Of a stretch of 8,128 nucleotides of DNA, positions 1 to 6,059 are shown piece after piece. Position numbers and translations under genes: made by a program. The notes beneath the pieces were generated by a model. The model was not told the origin of the DNA. It made no database searches and saw only the letters and a program-made list of their open reading frames with translations. The first letter of the stretch is position 1. Every line of letters starts with the position of its first letter. Source of the DNA: Candidatus Nanohaloarchaea archaeon. GTDB lineage: Archaea > EX4484-52 > GLR71. The DNA lies in NCBI GenBank assembly GCA_030594675.1, contig JAUVES010000023.1, positions 1 to 8,128 on the forward strand. Direction: 5' to 3'.

Positions 1-2283
1 GCAGACAGCATCACATCATACATGGACAACCCCTTTTTCAAAAAGAAGAAGCTAAAGCTTGCAGAGCTTCGCGACAGCGGCATCATCACAGAAGAGACAA
101 AGATCCGCTACTACACACTCTATGACAATGCAGAAAAATTCACGGATGTTTCCCAGCAGATGCTCCAGAGCAGGCTATGGGTTATGCTCCACGAATTTGA
201 CCAATATGGCCATTTTGAAGGTTCCGCGGATCAATGCGGATACCCGAATTGTATGGACCCCAATTGGTGCCTAAGCGACCCGGTGCAATCATACACGAGA
301 GACGAAATCTACAGTGAAATTTCCGACACACTGGATGAGATAGCACTTGAATTTGGAGATATAGAGCAATCAGACGGCATGACATGGCTGATAAAACTGG
401 ACGAGGCAGACTATGCGGAACATGGCACAACCAATGTTAATAAACCAGCATGCATGTCAAGCGACCCCACAGCTGATCGCAGGATATATAGGGTAAGTAG
501 TCGGTGGTGGTCGTGGAGGGGGGGGGGTACAAGCTCCGCATTTGCTAATACATACATCATGACAGATAATTTTCATGCTCCTGAATACATTGAATCAGAA
601 AACTTCGAATACGCAGAATACATCGACGCCACGTACGAGTATCTCTACAGGGACCCCGCGTGTTGCGCTGCTTATCAATGCCACGGCTGCGGAAGCACAT
701 CATACAACTACCAGAACCGGAACAGGTGCACAATGCATTACGACCACAGATACATCCTGAAAAACCTGAGTATATACGTAAAAATCACAGATGAAGACTA
801 CAAAATCTACGACACTGCCACAAATACATGGGAAAACCCAGAATTCAAATTCTATGTCACAGTGCCCATAGTTGACATGAACTGCTGTGGTGATCTGGCT
901 GCGACTCCGCACAAATGCGATGACCACACAACACCATGCACCAATCCATACGGCAGCATAACTGTAGCCTATGCTTTTGCATCCCATGACGGGCCACTTG
1001 AGATAATATCTCCTCCAACAACACCTTCCGGGTATGCTAAAGACACATCAACGGCACTTAGCTGGGAGACAAACAAGCCCTCTACATGCATAATAAAGTA
1101 CTGGCCGGTTGATGACACAACCGGCACAAAAGAGGTCGCAGATACATCAGAGGTGGTGGCTCATATAGTCACAATATCTGGACTTGAGCCTTCAAAAGAG
1201 TACAATTGTAAAATCGAATCCAGGGCAGGCAGTGAAACCCACACATCCGGTACATATTCATTTACAACGAATGCGGACCAGACACCACCGGAAATAGAAT
1301 TCATAAAACCATCATTCGATGATTTCGGAAAAACATCAGGTCCAAGTGTATACGTGGAAGTGGATGCTAAAGACAATGGCATGGACCGGGTCGTACTTAC
1401 ATTATACTATGACAAAGAATTAACTGACAACCCGGCAATAGAAACATGCAAGCCTCCCACTCCTGCTCACGGCTGCCATGAAGGCAAGCTGGACGACAAA
1501 CTGGATGAAGTCCCACTATCAGGCCCATCACCCTATTCACATACCTTTAATATATTAGACCTGCTAGGTTCCAGCTTCCGCCCCGGGAACTTTCGTATAG
1601 AAGCAACCGCATACGATGCATTAGATAATTCAGCATCTGCAGACGTCATTGTAAATGTGGTTGAAGAAATACCAGATATAGAGATAAAAAACATAGAAGA
1701 AAGCACAACATCCTACACAGCAACCGTTAAATGGACCTCTTTTGCAAGAGGGGTAGAAGCCTCATTTGAATACTGCTATGAAAATGGTGAGAAACAATGC
1801 TCTGCTACAGATCCTGATGAAGTAGATTTGCAGATAAAGGAAGGTGAAGAAGGTGCCTATGTGCATTCCGATGGTGAAGATCCAAACGCTCCTTTCGAAA
1901 ACTTCAAGAGAGATATTACCGGGCTCTCTCCGTACACGACATATAGCTACACTATACGAATCCTGCCTAATGGTTGCATGACACCAACCGAACATCCAGG
2001 CACATTCACGACACTTGCGAAACCACCTGAAATATCAAACCTGCAGGTAGTCGTAGCACCTACCGCTGCCACAATAAGCTGGAATACTGGCCTGCAGTCC
2101 AGTTGTACACTCAGTGTAAATGGCAAAAACCCCACAAGTGAAGGCACATCACATGAAATTACAGTCGATGGCCTCACATCCGAAACCAACTATAACTACG
2201 AAATAACATGCTCCCGTGCTGATGGCCGTGACGCTGATTTAGCCACAGAAAAAGATAAATCATTCACAACAACGGCGGCCTAG
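1..2283 (+). CDS. Large Cys-rich surface protein with FN3/Ig-like domains (5' partial)
   Basis: The frame is open from base 1, so the true start and any signal peptide lie outside the window; the first ATG inside is at 22. Residue numbers count from that ATG. Residues 1-320 are an unrecognised Cys-rich, Tyr/Asp-rich region with paired cysteines (C72/C77/C83, C214/C215/C220/C223, C288/C289). Three segments look like fibronectin type III folds of the kind with a W-x-T strand and an L-x-P-x-x-x-Y-x-Y turn: about 326-416, 548-665 and 667-752. An Ig-like segment opening with TPPEIEFIKP lies between them (417-547). FN3-like segments 1 and 3 each carry a Cys pair (C356/C396, C695/C730) that could form a disulfide. 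No membrane segment is seen in the part present. The architecture suggests an exported adhesin- or pilus-associated protein; its exact function is unknown. It converges with the A24-like gene (26 bp between stops) and is probably not part of the peptide system. Confidence 0.8.
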   Translation, partial: ADSITSYMDNPFFKKKKLKLAELRDSGIITEETKIRYYTLYDNAEKFTDVSQQMLQSRLWVMLHEFDQYGHFEGSADQCGYPNCMDPNWCLSDPVQSYTRDEIYSEISDTLDEIALEFGDIEQSDGMTWLIKLDEADYAEHGTTNVNKPACMSSDPTADRRIYRVSSRWWSWRGGGTSSAFANTYIMTDNFHAPEYIESENFEYAEYIDATYEYLYRDPACCAAYQCHGCGSTSYNYQNRNRCTMHYDHRYILKNLSIYVKITDEDYKIYDTATNTWENPEFKFYVTVPIVDMNCCGDLAATPHKCDDHTTPCTNPYGSITVAYAFASHDGPLEIISPPTTPSGYAKDTSTALSWETNKPSTCIIKYWPVDDTTGTKEVADTSEVVAHIVTISGLEPSKEYNCKIESRAGSETHTSGTYSFTTNADQTPPEIEFIKPSFDDFGKTSGPSVYVEVDAKDNGMDRVVLTLYYDKELTDNPAIETCKPPTPAHGCHEGKLDDKLDEVPLSGPSPYSHTFNILDLLGSSFRPGNFRIEATAYDALDNSASADVIVNVVEEIPDIEIKNIEESTTSYTATVKWTSFARGVEASFEYCYENGEKQCSATDPDEVDLQIKEGEEGAYVHSDGEDPNAPFENFKRDITGLSPYTTYSYTIRILPNGCMTPTEHPGTFTTLAKPPEISNLQVVVAPTAATISWNTGLQSSCTLSVNGKNPTSEGTSHEITVDGLTSETNYNYEITCSRADGRDADLATEKDKSFTTTAA
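518..527 (+). repeat. G10 homopolymer inside the surface-protein gene
   Basis: Ten consecutive G residues encode the end of R166 and G167-G169 of the surface protein. Gain or loss of one G would hit a stop within about 15 codons in either frame, so the present length is the in-frame state. Such tracts can act as slippage switches, but this one could also be a sequencing-prone site. Confidence 0.85.
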
Positions 2284-2309
2284 AGAAATATCCCGTGCGT
2301 CATGCCCAA

Positions 2310-3059
2310 CTAAACAACCACAAAAAACCTTACAAGAACCACAAAAGCAATCCCGAGAACAACAAACACCCTCATATCAACAGAATCCTGCACATACAGG
2401 GTATCAAAATCCCTGCTTTTGCCCGTCTTCTTCAGAAAATCAACATCCTCTGATGTAAGCGCCCTCAGCGGGCTGACAACGACAGACTCCTTATCCATCT
2501 TAAGCATAATTCTCCCTCTCAAAAAAGATTGCGGTGTAATAGAATGAAACGATTTCCTATAATATCTCTTTCCTTTCCTCACAACATACTCAGCACTTAT
2601 CATCCCCTCTTTCAATCCATCAACCGGGCACTTAAAAGTAAAAGTGTCAGACACAAACGAGAAAACAACAAAAAGCGCAAGATACACAAGCCCGATAACC
2701 ATCGAGTATATCATAATCACAAATTGCAAATAATAAAGACCAGCAATTGCACTAACAATCGCAGCATTCCTGCAGCTAATAACACCATATTTATCATACT
2801 TCCGGATATTCACCCTCCTTGCAGCCCATGACAAAAAAAGAAACCCAAGGAAACTGCCAAAAAAAAGCAAAACCCAGTTATCTACACCAGAAGCCATCAT
2901 AAAAAAACATATCAGAAAAACCGAATAAAATATATCCTTCTTACTGTAAAAAAGACCACCTACATGGCGCAGAAACCGCAAAAACCCGGTCCTGACAGAA
3001 TTCCTGAGAGAAACCAGGATCACATACAAAAAAAGGAAAAGAAAAATGCAAAAAATCAA
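2310..3059 (-). CDS. A24 prepilin/preflagellin peptidase-like membrane protein, catalytic part degenerate
   Basis: This is a 249-aa polytopic membrane protein. Its C-terminal part (about 143-249) looks like the archaeal A24 peptidase type II C-terminal domain: a CPVDGLKEGMISAE segment, a short beta region, an ALTSEDVDFLKK helix, a DTLYVQDSV strand and a final membrane helix (229-249). Known A24 enzymes are membrane aspartyl proteases that cleave class III signal peptides of pilins and archaellins, using one Asp before an R-x-V-P-N motif and one in a GxGD motif. Here the second position reads SGVD (D60), lacking the first Gly, and the first Asp is not in this ORF. The start is a TTG that overlaps the stop of the preceding 52-codon ORF, so the two may be one gene broken by a frameshift. 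It is the last gene of the minus-strand set, immediately after the HxsB-like gene. It could be an active diverged peptidase, a pseudo-enzyme, or a membrane partner of the peptide system. Confidence 0.55.
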   Translation of the reverse strand: MIFCIFLFLFLYVILVSLRNSVRTGFLRFLRHVGGLFYSKKDIFYSVFLICFFMMASGVDNWVLLFFGSFLGFLFLSWAARRVNIRKYDKYGVISCRNAAIVSAIAGLYYLQFVIMIYSMVIGLVYLALFVVFSFVSDTFTFKCPVDGLKEGMISAEYVVRKGKRYYRKSFHSITPQSFLRGRIMLKMDKESVVVSPLRALTSEDVDFLKKTGKSRDFDTLYVQDSVDMRVFVVLGIAFVVLVRFFVVV

Positions 3060-3214
3060 AACTCAGGCATCGATCTCGTGGGAGCTGCAAAAAAAGAGAC
3101 AAAACAAAACAAAACATAAATCAGGACAGAATGCATATCAAACACTTTAAGAGCGCGAAGAATAATAACAAACACAAAAACCTTCAAAAAATACTCAAAA
3201 ACTATATCAATCAT
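3056..3214 (-). CDS. Small hydrophobic ORF (52 codons), possible N-terminal part of the A24-like protein
   Basis: The ATG at 3214 overlaps the TGA stop of the HxsB-like gene as ATGA, typical of translational coupling, and the frame stays open to a TGA at 3058-3056. The product has two hydrophobic stretches, about residues 10-22 and 29-44, and ends TRSMPEF. That ending resembles the T-R-x-V-P-N segment after the first membrane helix of A24 peptidases, although Ala replaces the expected catalytic Asp four residues before the Arg. The next ORF begins with a TTG inside the stop overlap (TTTTGA), close to a T6 run. Either this is a genuine small membrane protein with stop-start coupling, or it is the N-terminus of the A24-like protein separated by a natural or sequencing frameshift. 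Confidence 0.45.
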   Translation of the reverse strand: MIDIVFEYFLKVFVFVIILRALKVFDMHSVLIYVLFCFVSFFAAPTRSMPEF

Positions 3215-4614
3215 GTTTTCAACCGCACCCACATCTCGAAAACAGCCCTGTAGACCGGATCATCCATCTTCTCAAAAATATAATCAAACATCATCTTGTT
3301 AACCTTGCAATCAAAATCAAGCGGCGTCATAGGCACAACCTTTCCAAAGCGCGCATATGATTTGCACATGCATGTATTGCAAAAAGCACCATAAACACAC
3401 GTATCGCAAAGAGGCTGGAACTCAGAAGTATTAGCGCGAAGCTGAATAGTATTCAAAAAAACATCCTCATAGCTTGATGACATAACATTCCCAAGCTTAA
3501 ATACATCATTCTTCTTGCCTAAATCGCATGCATAAATAGAACCATCCAGATAGAACGCAAACTGGGCAATACCTGCACCGCAGGGCCGCCTCATGCACAT
3601 ATCACTTCTCCGGTCAGTAAAAATACTAATAAGCATGCTCTGCGCAGTTCTATCATAAAACACCTTGCCATCCATAGAAAGTTCAACCATATAATCCAGA
3701 GCCTTCCTCCAGAACTCAAAATAATCCTCAGGCTCCATCAACAACTCATAATCAGCAGCACTTCTCCCAACTCCATAAACCGGCCTAAACATAATACATT
3801 TCGCACCAACTTTCATATACTCATCCACCAATAACTTAGGGTCATACATCAGAGAATTGGATGTGATGGTCGGCAGAAAGCTCAATCTCCTGCCGCGCAC
3901 GGAAAAATAATCAACCCACTTCATTATCACATCATAAGAGCCTCGCCCATCCAAAAACGGCCTCTGTTTATCATGAAGCTCTTTTGGCCCGTCAAGAGAC
4001 GTGCAAAGCCCGAGATTATTATCCAGGATAAACTCAGCAATCTCTTCATTCATAAGCGTCAGATTAGACACAATAACTTTCGACTCAACAATCTTACCCG
4101 CAGCCTTAACCCTCTCATCAAACAGTTTCAAGAACTTCTTAAGCATATCAAAACGCAAAAGAGTCTCGCCACCCTGGAACTCAAGAGCAATATGCTTTTG
4201 CGGCATACTGCAGATAAAATCCACAATCTTCTCCATAGTCTCAGATGACAATTCAGAAGAATCAGAACACGAATCAGAATGGCAGTATTTGCAGGCAAGG
4301 TTGCACTTATTCGTCAGATACACAATGCATAATGGCCTTGAATCAGCAAGATGAAAATAATGACTGCTATATGAGTGCACAATCTTCCTCACACCATCTT
4401 CAGTAAGAACAACACCCTTTTCCTCAAGCTCGCGCAAAAGCATCTTATCAGAAACAAGCTCCTCTTTATCAAGCATATCAAACTGCTCCCCTGAAAGAAG
4501 AGACCATGACCCGTGGCGGGTCGCAACAAGAACCTTCCCATTAGCCAGTTTACGGGAAAAATATTCATTAATCACCGGCTTCATCACATTTGGCTCAACA
4601 GACACAGTAGACAT
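3211..4614 (-). CDS. hxsB: HxsB-like radical SAM/SPASM peptide maturase
   Basis: This 467-aa radical SAM enzyme has an N-terminal extension (1-95), a radical SAM core whose CNLACKYC motif supplies C104, C108 and C111 for the SAM-binding 4Fe-4S cluster, an EFQGGE glycine motif at 145-150, and a C-terminal SPASM-type Cys region (C345, C363, C403, C406, C412, C415, C417, C436) for auxiliary clusters. The LEFQGGE, CTSLDGP, FRPVYG and CDTCVYGAFCNTC segments, and the C-terminal DYIFEKMDDP...FEMW tail, match my recollection of HxsB of the His-Xaa-Ser system, as does the length. HxsB-type enzymes are thought to modify a small ribosomal peptide by radical C-H chemistry. The HxsC-like gene lies 82 bp upstream and the next ORF overlaps the stop. 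The likely substrate is the Trp-rich peptide at 5978-5685. The family assignment is fairly firm; the substrate is inferred. Confidence 0.82.
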   Translation of the reverse strand: MSTVSVEPNVMKPVINEYFSRKLANGKVLVATRHGSWSLLSGEQFDMLDKEELVSDKMLLRELEEKGVVLTEDGVRKIVHSYSSHYFHLADSRPLCIVYLTNKCNLACKYCHSDSCSDSSELSSETMEKIVDFICSMPQKHIALEFQGGETLLRFDMLKKFLKLFDERVKAAGKIVESKVIVSNLTLMNEEIAEFILDNNLGLCTSLDGPKELHDKQRPFLDGRGSYDVIMKWVDYFSVRGRRLSFLPTITSNSLMYDPKLLVDEYMKVGAKCIMFRPVYGVGRSAADYELLMEPEDYFEFWRKALDYMVELSMDGKVFYDRTAQSMLISIFTDRRSDMCMRRPCGAGIAQFAFYLDGSIYACDLGKKNDVFKLGNVMSSSYEDVFLNTIQLRANTSEFQPLCDTCVYGAFCNTCMCKSYARFGKVVPMTPLDFDCKVNKMMFDYIFEKMDDPVYRAVFEMWVRLKT

Positions 4615-4661
4615 AACAACACAACTCTCAGCTTGCGCACATCCAATAAATCGCAGCGCAC

Positions 4662-4669
4662 ATTTAAAT
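4662..4669 (-). promoter_or_regulatory. TATA-like box upstream of the HxsB-like gene
   Basis: An ATTTAAAT palindrome is centred about 50 nt before the ATG at 4614, in the 82-bp gap after the HxsC-like gene. A start site about 26 nt downstream would give a short leader of roughly 25 nt. This would let the HxsB-like gene be transcribed separately. Weak evidence from composition and spacing only. Confidence 0.25.
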
Positions 4670-4676
4670 TTTCAGT

Positions 4677-4696
4677 GAACAAAAACAAATAAAACA
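4677..4696 (-). terminator. T-rich tract after the HxsC-like gene
   Basis: Directly after the TGA stop the minus strand reads a T-rich run (TTTTATTTGTTTTTG). T-tracts alone can end transcription in Archaea. Together with the TATA-like box just downstream, it suggests a partial transcript boundary between the two radical SAM genes. Confidence 0.25.
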
Positions 4697-5638
4697 TCAA
4701 TCATAGATCGGCTTCAACTCATCATATCCAAATTCCCTGAAATAACTATACCAAGTGCCCGGGCATTCTCCCACATACTTGCACTTTCCGCATGCATCAA
4801 CAGTACCCCGCTCTTTCGTAAGATTCCCCTTCAGCCTTTCATCCCGCGGGTCCTTATACATAACAATAGACTGGTCAGGACTGATAAACTTCCTGTATTT
4901 TTCCTCAACAAGGCAAAAAGGCATATATATAACAGAAACATGCAAACCGTACTTCACTGCAACATCTATTGCTTTCTCTATATAAGGTGCAGAATCAATA
5001 TGCTTTATCTTAAGCACTTCCTTATTCACACCAGCAGCCCCAAGAAGGTCCATGGTATCAATGCCAACAGCCCCGCATTCAGGGAAAGTCTGTGCCACAA
5101 ACTCCACAAACTCAGGCAACAGCTTATAATTCAGCTTATTCACAATAATCTTTGGAATAACCGTTATTTTATACTCAATCATATTCCTGATACCAAGAAC
5201 AGTCTCATTAAAACTGCCCACCCGTCTTGTAATCGTATCATGAAGTTTCGGCTCACAGGAGTGAATCGGCACAAGAACACATACAGGGGGATAAACTGCG
5301 ACCTTTGCTGTAAAATCCATATTAGAAAACTTTCTTCCATTGGAAAGAAGCACCTTTGTAATCAATGGTGCCTTTAAAGACAAATACTCCATCAAATACA
5401 GAAAATCGTTCCTGACAGTGGGCTCCCCGCCTGATATCTGGATTGTAAGATTCTTGTTTTCAATAATCCTGTCAAAATAAGAAATCATCGCTGAAGTGCT
5501 CATATTTTCATGCTTCTCGCCATTATTAGCAACACATAAAATGCAATCATTATCACAACTAAATCCAAGCCCGCAATAGATGCTGCCATCCAACTCCAGC
5601 GGCCGCAAACTGCAACCACATGTCTCTGTTGTCATCAT
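4697..5638 (-). CDS. hxsC: HxsC-like radical SAM peptide maturase
   Basis: This 313-aa radical SAM enzyme has a CDNDCILC motif giving C28, C32 and C35 for the SAM cluster, and SGGEPT at 69-74. Its C-terminal end has three close cysteines (C283, C286, C292 in CGKCKYVGEC) followed by an aromatic stretch and a short end. The MPFCLVEEKYRKF segment at about 239-251 and the CGKC...GEC...ELKPIYD ending match my recollection of HxsC, the second radical SAM protein of the His-Xaa-Ser system. Compared with bacterial HxsC the N-terminus before the cluster motif is short (27 residues) and carries its own Cys pair (C7, C9). The gene starts 46 bp after the stop of the Trp-rich peptide gene on the same strand, with no clear ribosome site, and precedes the HxsB-like gene. 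The role in modifying the neighbouring peptide is inferred. It could also belong to a generic radical SAM/SPASM-like family. Confidence 0.75.
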   Translation of the reverse strand: MMTTETCGCSLRPLELDGSIYCGLGFSCDNDCILCVANNGEKHENMSTSAMISYFDRIIENKNLTIQISGGEPTVRNDFLYLMEYLSLKAPLITKVLLSNGRKFSNMDFTAKVAVYPPVCVLVPIHSCEPKLHDTITRRVGSFNETVLGIRNMIEYKITVIPKIIVNKLNYKLLPEFVEFVAQTFPECGAVGIDTMDLLGAAGVNKEVLKIKHIDSAPYIEKAIDVAVKYGLHVSVIYMPFCLVEEKYRKFISPDQSIVMYKDPRDERLKGNLTKERGTVDACGKCKYVGECPGTWYSYFREFGYDELKPIYD

Positions 5639-5664
5639 AAATACAATCTATTATAGCATACAAT

Positions 5665-5679
5665 AAAAAAACAGAAAAG
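5665..5679 (-). terminator. T-tract between peptide and maturase genes (possible attenuator)
   Basis: The minus strand has TTTTCTG followed by T7 about 6-20 nt after the peptide stop. An archaeal T-rich stop signal here would make the short peptide transcript more abundant than the downstream enzymes, as is common for ribosomal peptide clusters. Sequence evidence only. Confidence 0.3.
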
Positions 5680-5684
5680 AGCCA

Positions 5685-5978
5685 TCAACTTGACGCACCC
5701 CAACCCCACCCCCATGACCAGCACCAGCACCATGACCAGTTCCAGCAGTGATTTTTCCATTGGCTTTTATCAATGATAATATCAGAGGCCACGTTAGTAT
5801 CTGTAATTTCACCATCACTATTACAGCTAACATCCGCATACACTTCATGCTCAACCACAGCAAGAACAGACCCAATAGACCCAAGCATCACAAGACTATT
5901 GACAACACCTGTTTTTTCATTGTTTATCTTAAAAATATCGCACTTCCTAATCTTCTTAATCTTATCACGTATACTCAT
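5685..5978 (-). CDS. Putative RiPP precursor peptide with C-terminal Trp-Xaa array
   Basis: This is a 97-aa peptide. Residues 1-24 are rich in Lys/Arg and end in K-T-G; residues 25-42 are hydrophobic (VVNSLVMLGSIGSVLAVV); residues 43-73 are an acidic, Ser/Asn/Asp-rich linker; residues 74-97 are the putative core. From C78 the core reads CWNWSWCWCWSWGWGWG, so Trp occupies every second position from 79 to 93 (eight in a row), with one more at W74. Partner residues are N, S, C, C, S, G, G; a short A-S-S tail follows. I checked the codons directly: every Trp is TGG and the frame is continuous from the ATG, which lies about 31 nt after a TATA-like box. It is not a member of any family I recognise. 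It lies 46 bp before the HxsC-like gene on the same strand, where the substrate peptide of such a system would be expected. Either a class III cleavage after G24 or a Sec-type cleavage after VYA (residues 46-48) is possible. Confidence 0.75.
   Translation of the reverse strand: MSIRDKIKKIRKCDIFKINNEKTGVVNSLVMLGSIGSVLAVVEHEVYADVSCNSDGEITDTNVASDIIIDKSQWKNHCWNWSWCWCWSWGWGWGASS
5700..5744 (-). repeat. In-frame TGG-NNN hexanucleotide repeat encoding (Trp-Xaa)7-Trp
   Basis: TGG recurs every 6 nt eight times. The 10-mer CTGGTCATGG occurs twice, flanking a duplicated GGTGCT unit. The peptide is locally symmetric (WSWCWCWSW, residues 81-89). The pattern suggests growth by slippage with selection to keep Trp at every second codon. 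Confidence 0.85.
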
Positions 5979-6004
5979 ACAACCCGCCCATAGACTGAGA
6001 ACAA

Positions 6005-6013
6005 TATATTATA
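6005..6013 (-). promoter_or_regulatory. TATA-like box for the Trp-rich peptide gene
   Basis: The minus strand reads TTATAATAT here, centred about 31 nt before the ATG at 5978. An archaeal start site about 26 nt downstream would give a nearly leaderless mRNA. The whole divergent region (5979-6059) is only 81 bp and holds promoters for both genes, so joint control is possible. Confidence 0.4.
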
Positions 6014-6026
6014 AGTTGCACGAGCA

Positions 6027-6035
6027 TATATAAAT
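6027..6035 (+). promoter_or_regulatory. TATA box for the U32-family gene, leaderless transcript
   Basis: TATATAAAT is centred about 29 nt before the ATG at 6060, and no ribosome-binding site precedes that ATG, so the transcript is probably leaderless. The reverse strand (ATTTATATA) could also serve the divergent peptide gene. Confidence 0.5.
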
Positions 6036-6059
6036 TATTATCGCTGTAAAATAAAATAA

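Noticed and set aside
2529..2831. 100-codon plus-strand ORF opposite the A24-like gene
   Set aside because: Lys/Asn-rich shadow of a hydrophobic membrane protein read backwards; no motif or promoter.
3973..4354. Two overlapping plus-strand ORFs opposite the HxsB-like gene
   Set aside because: They are antisense to a well-supported radical SAM coding region, have no recognisable domains and show biased composition expected of shadows.
4940..5377. 145-codon plus-strand ORF opposite the HxsC-like gene
   Set aside because: Antisense to a clear radical SAM gene; no family features and no supported start signal.
5651..5884. Alternative minus-strand frame across the Trp array, giving a Gly/His-rich end (GHGAGAGHGGG)
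   Set aside because: It starts inside the peptide gene with no promoter or ribosome site, its N-terminal half is a frame-shadow of the leader, and the Gly/His pattern is the inevitable shift product of repeated TGG codons. The Trp frame has a coherent leader and a promoter.
5748..6033. Plus-strand ORFs opposite the peptide leader
   Set aside because: They run through the divergent promoter region and are antisense to the leader; no start signals.
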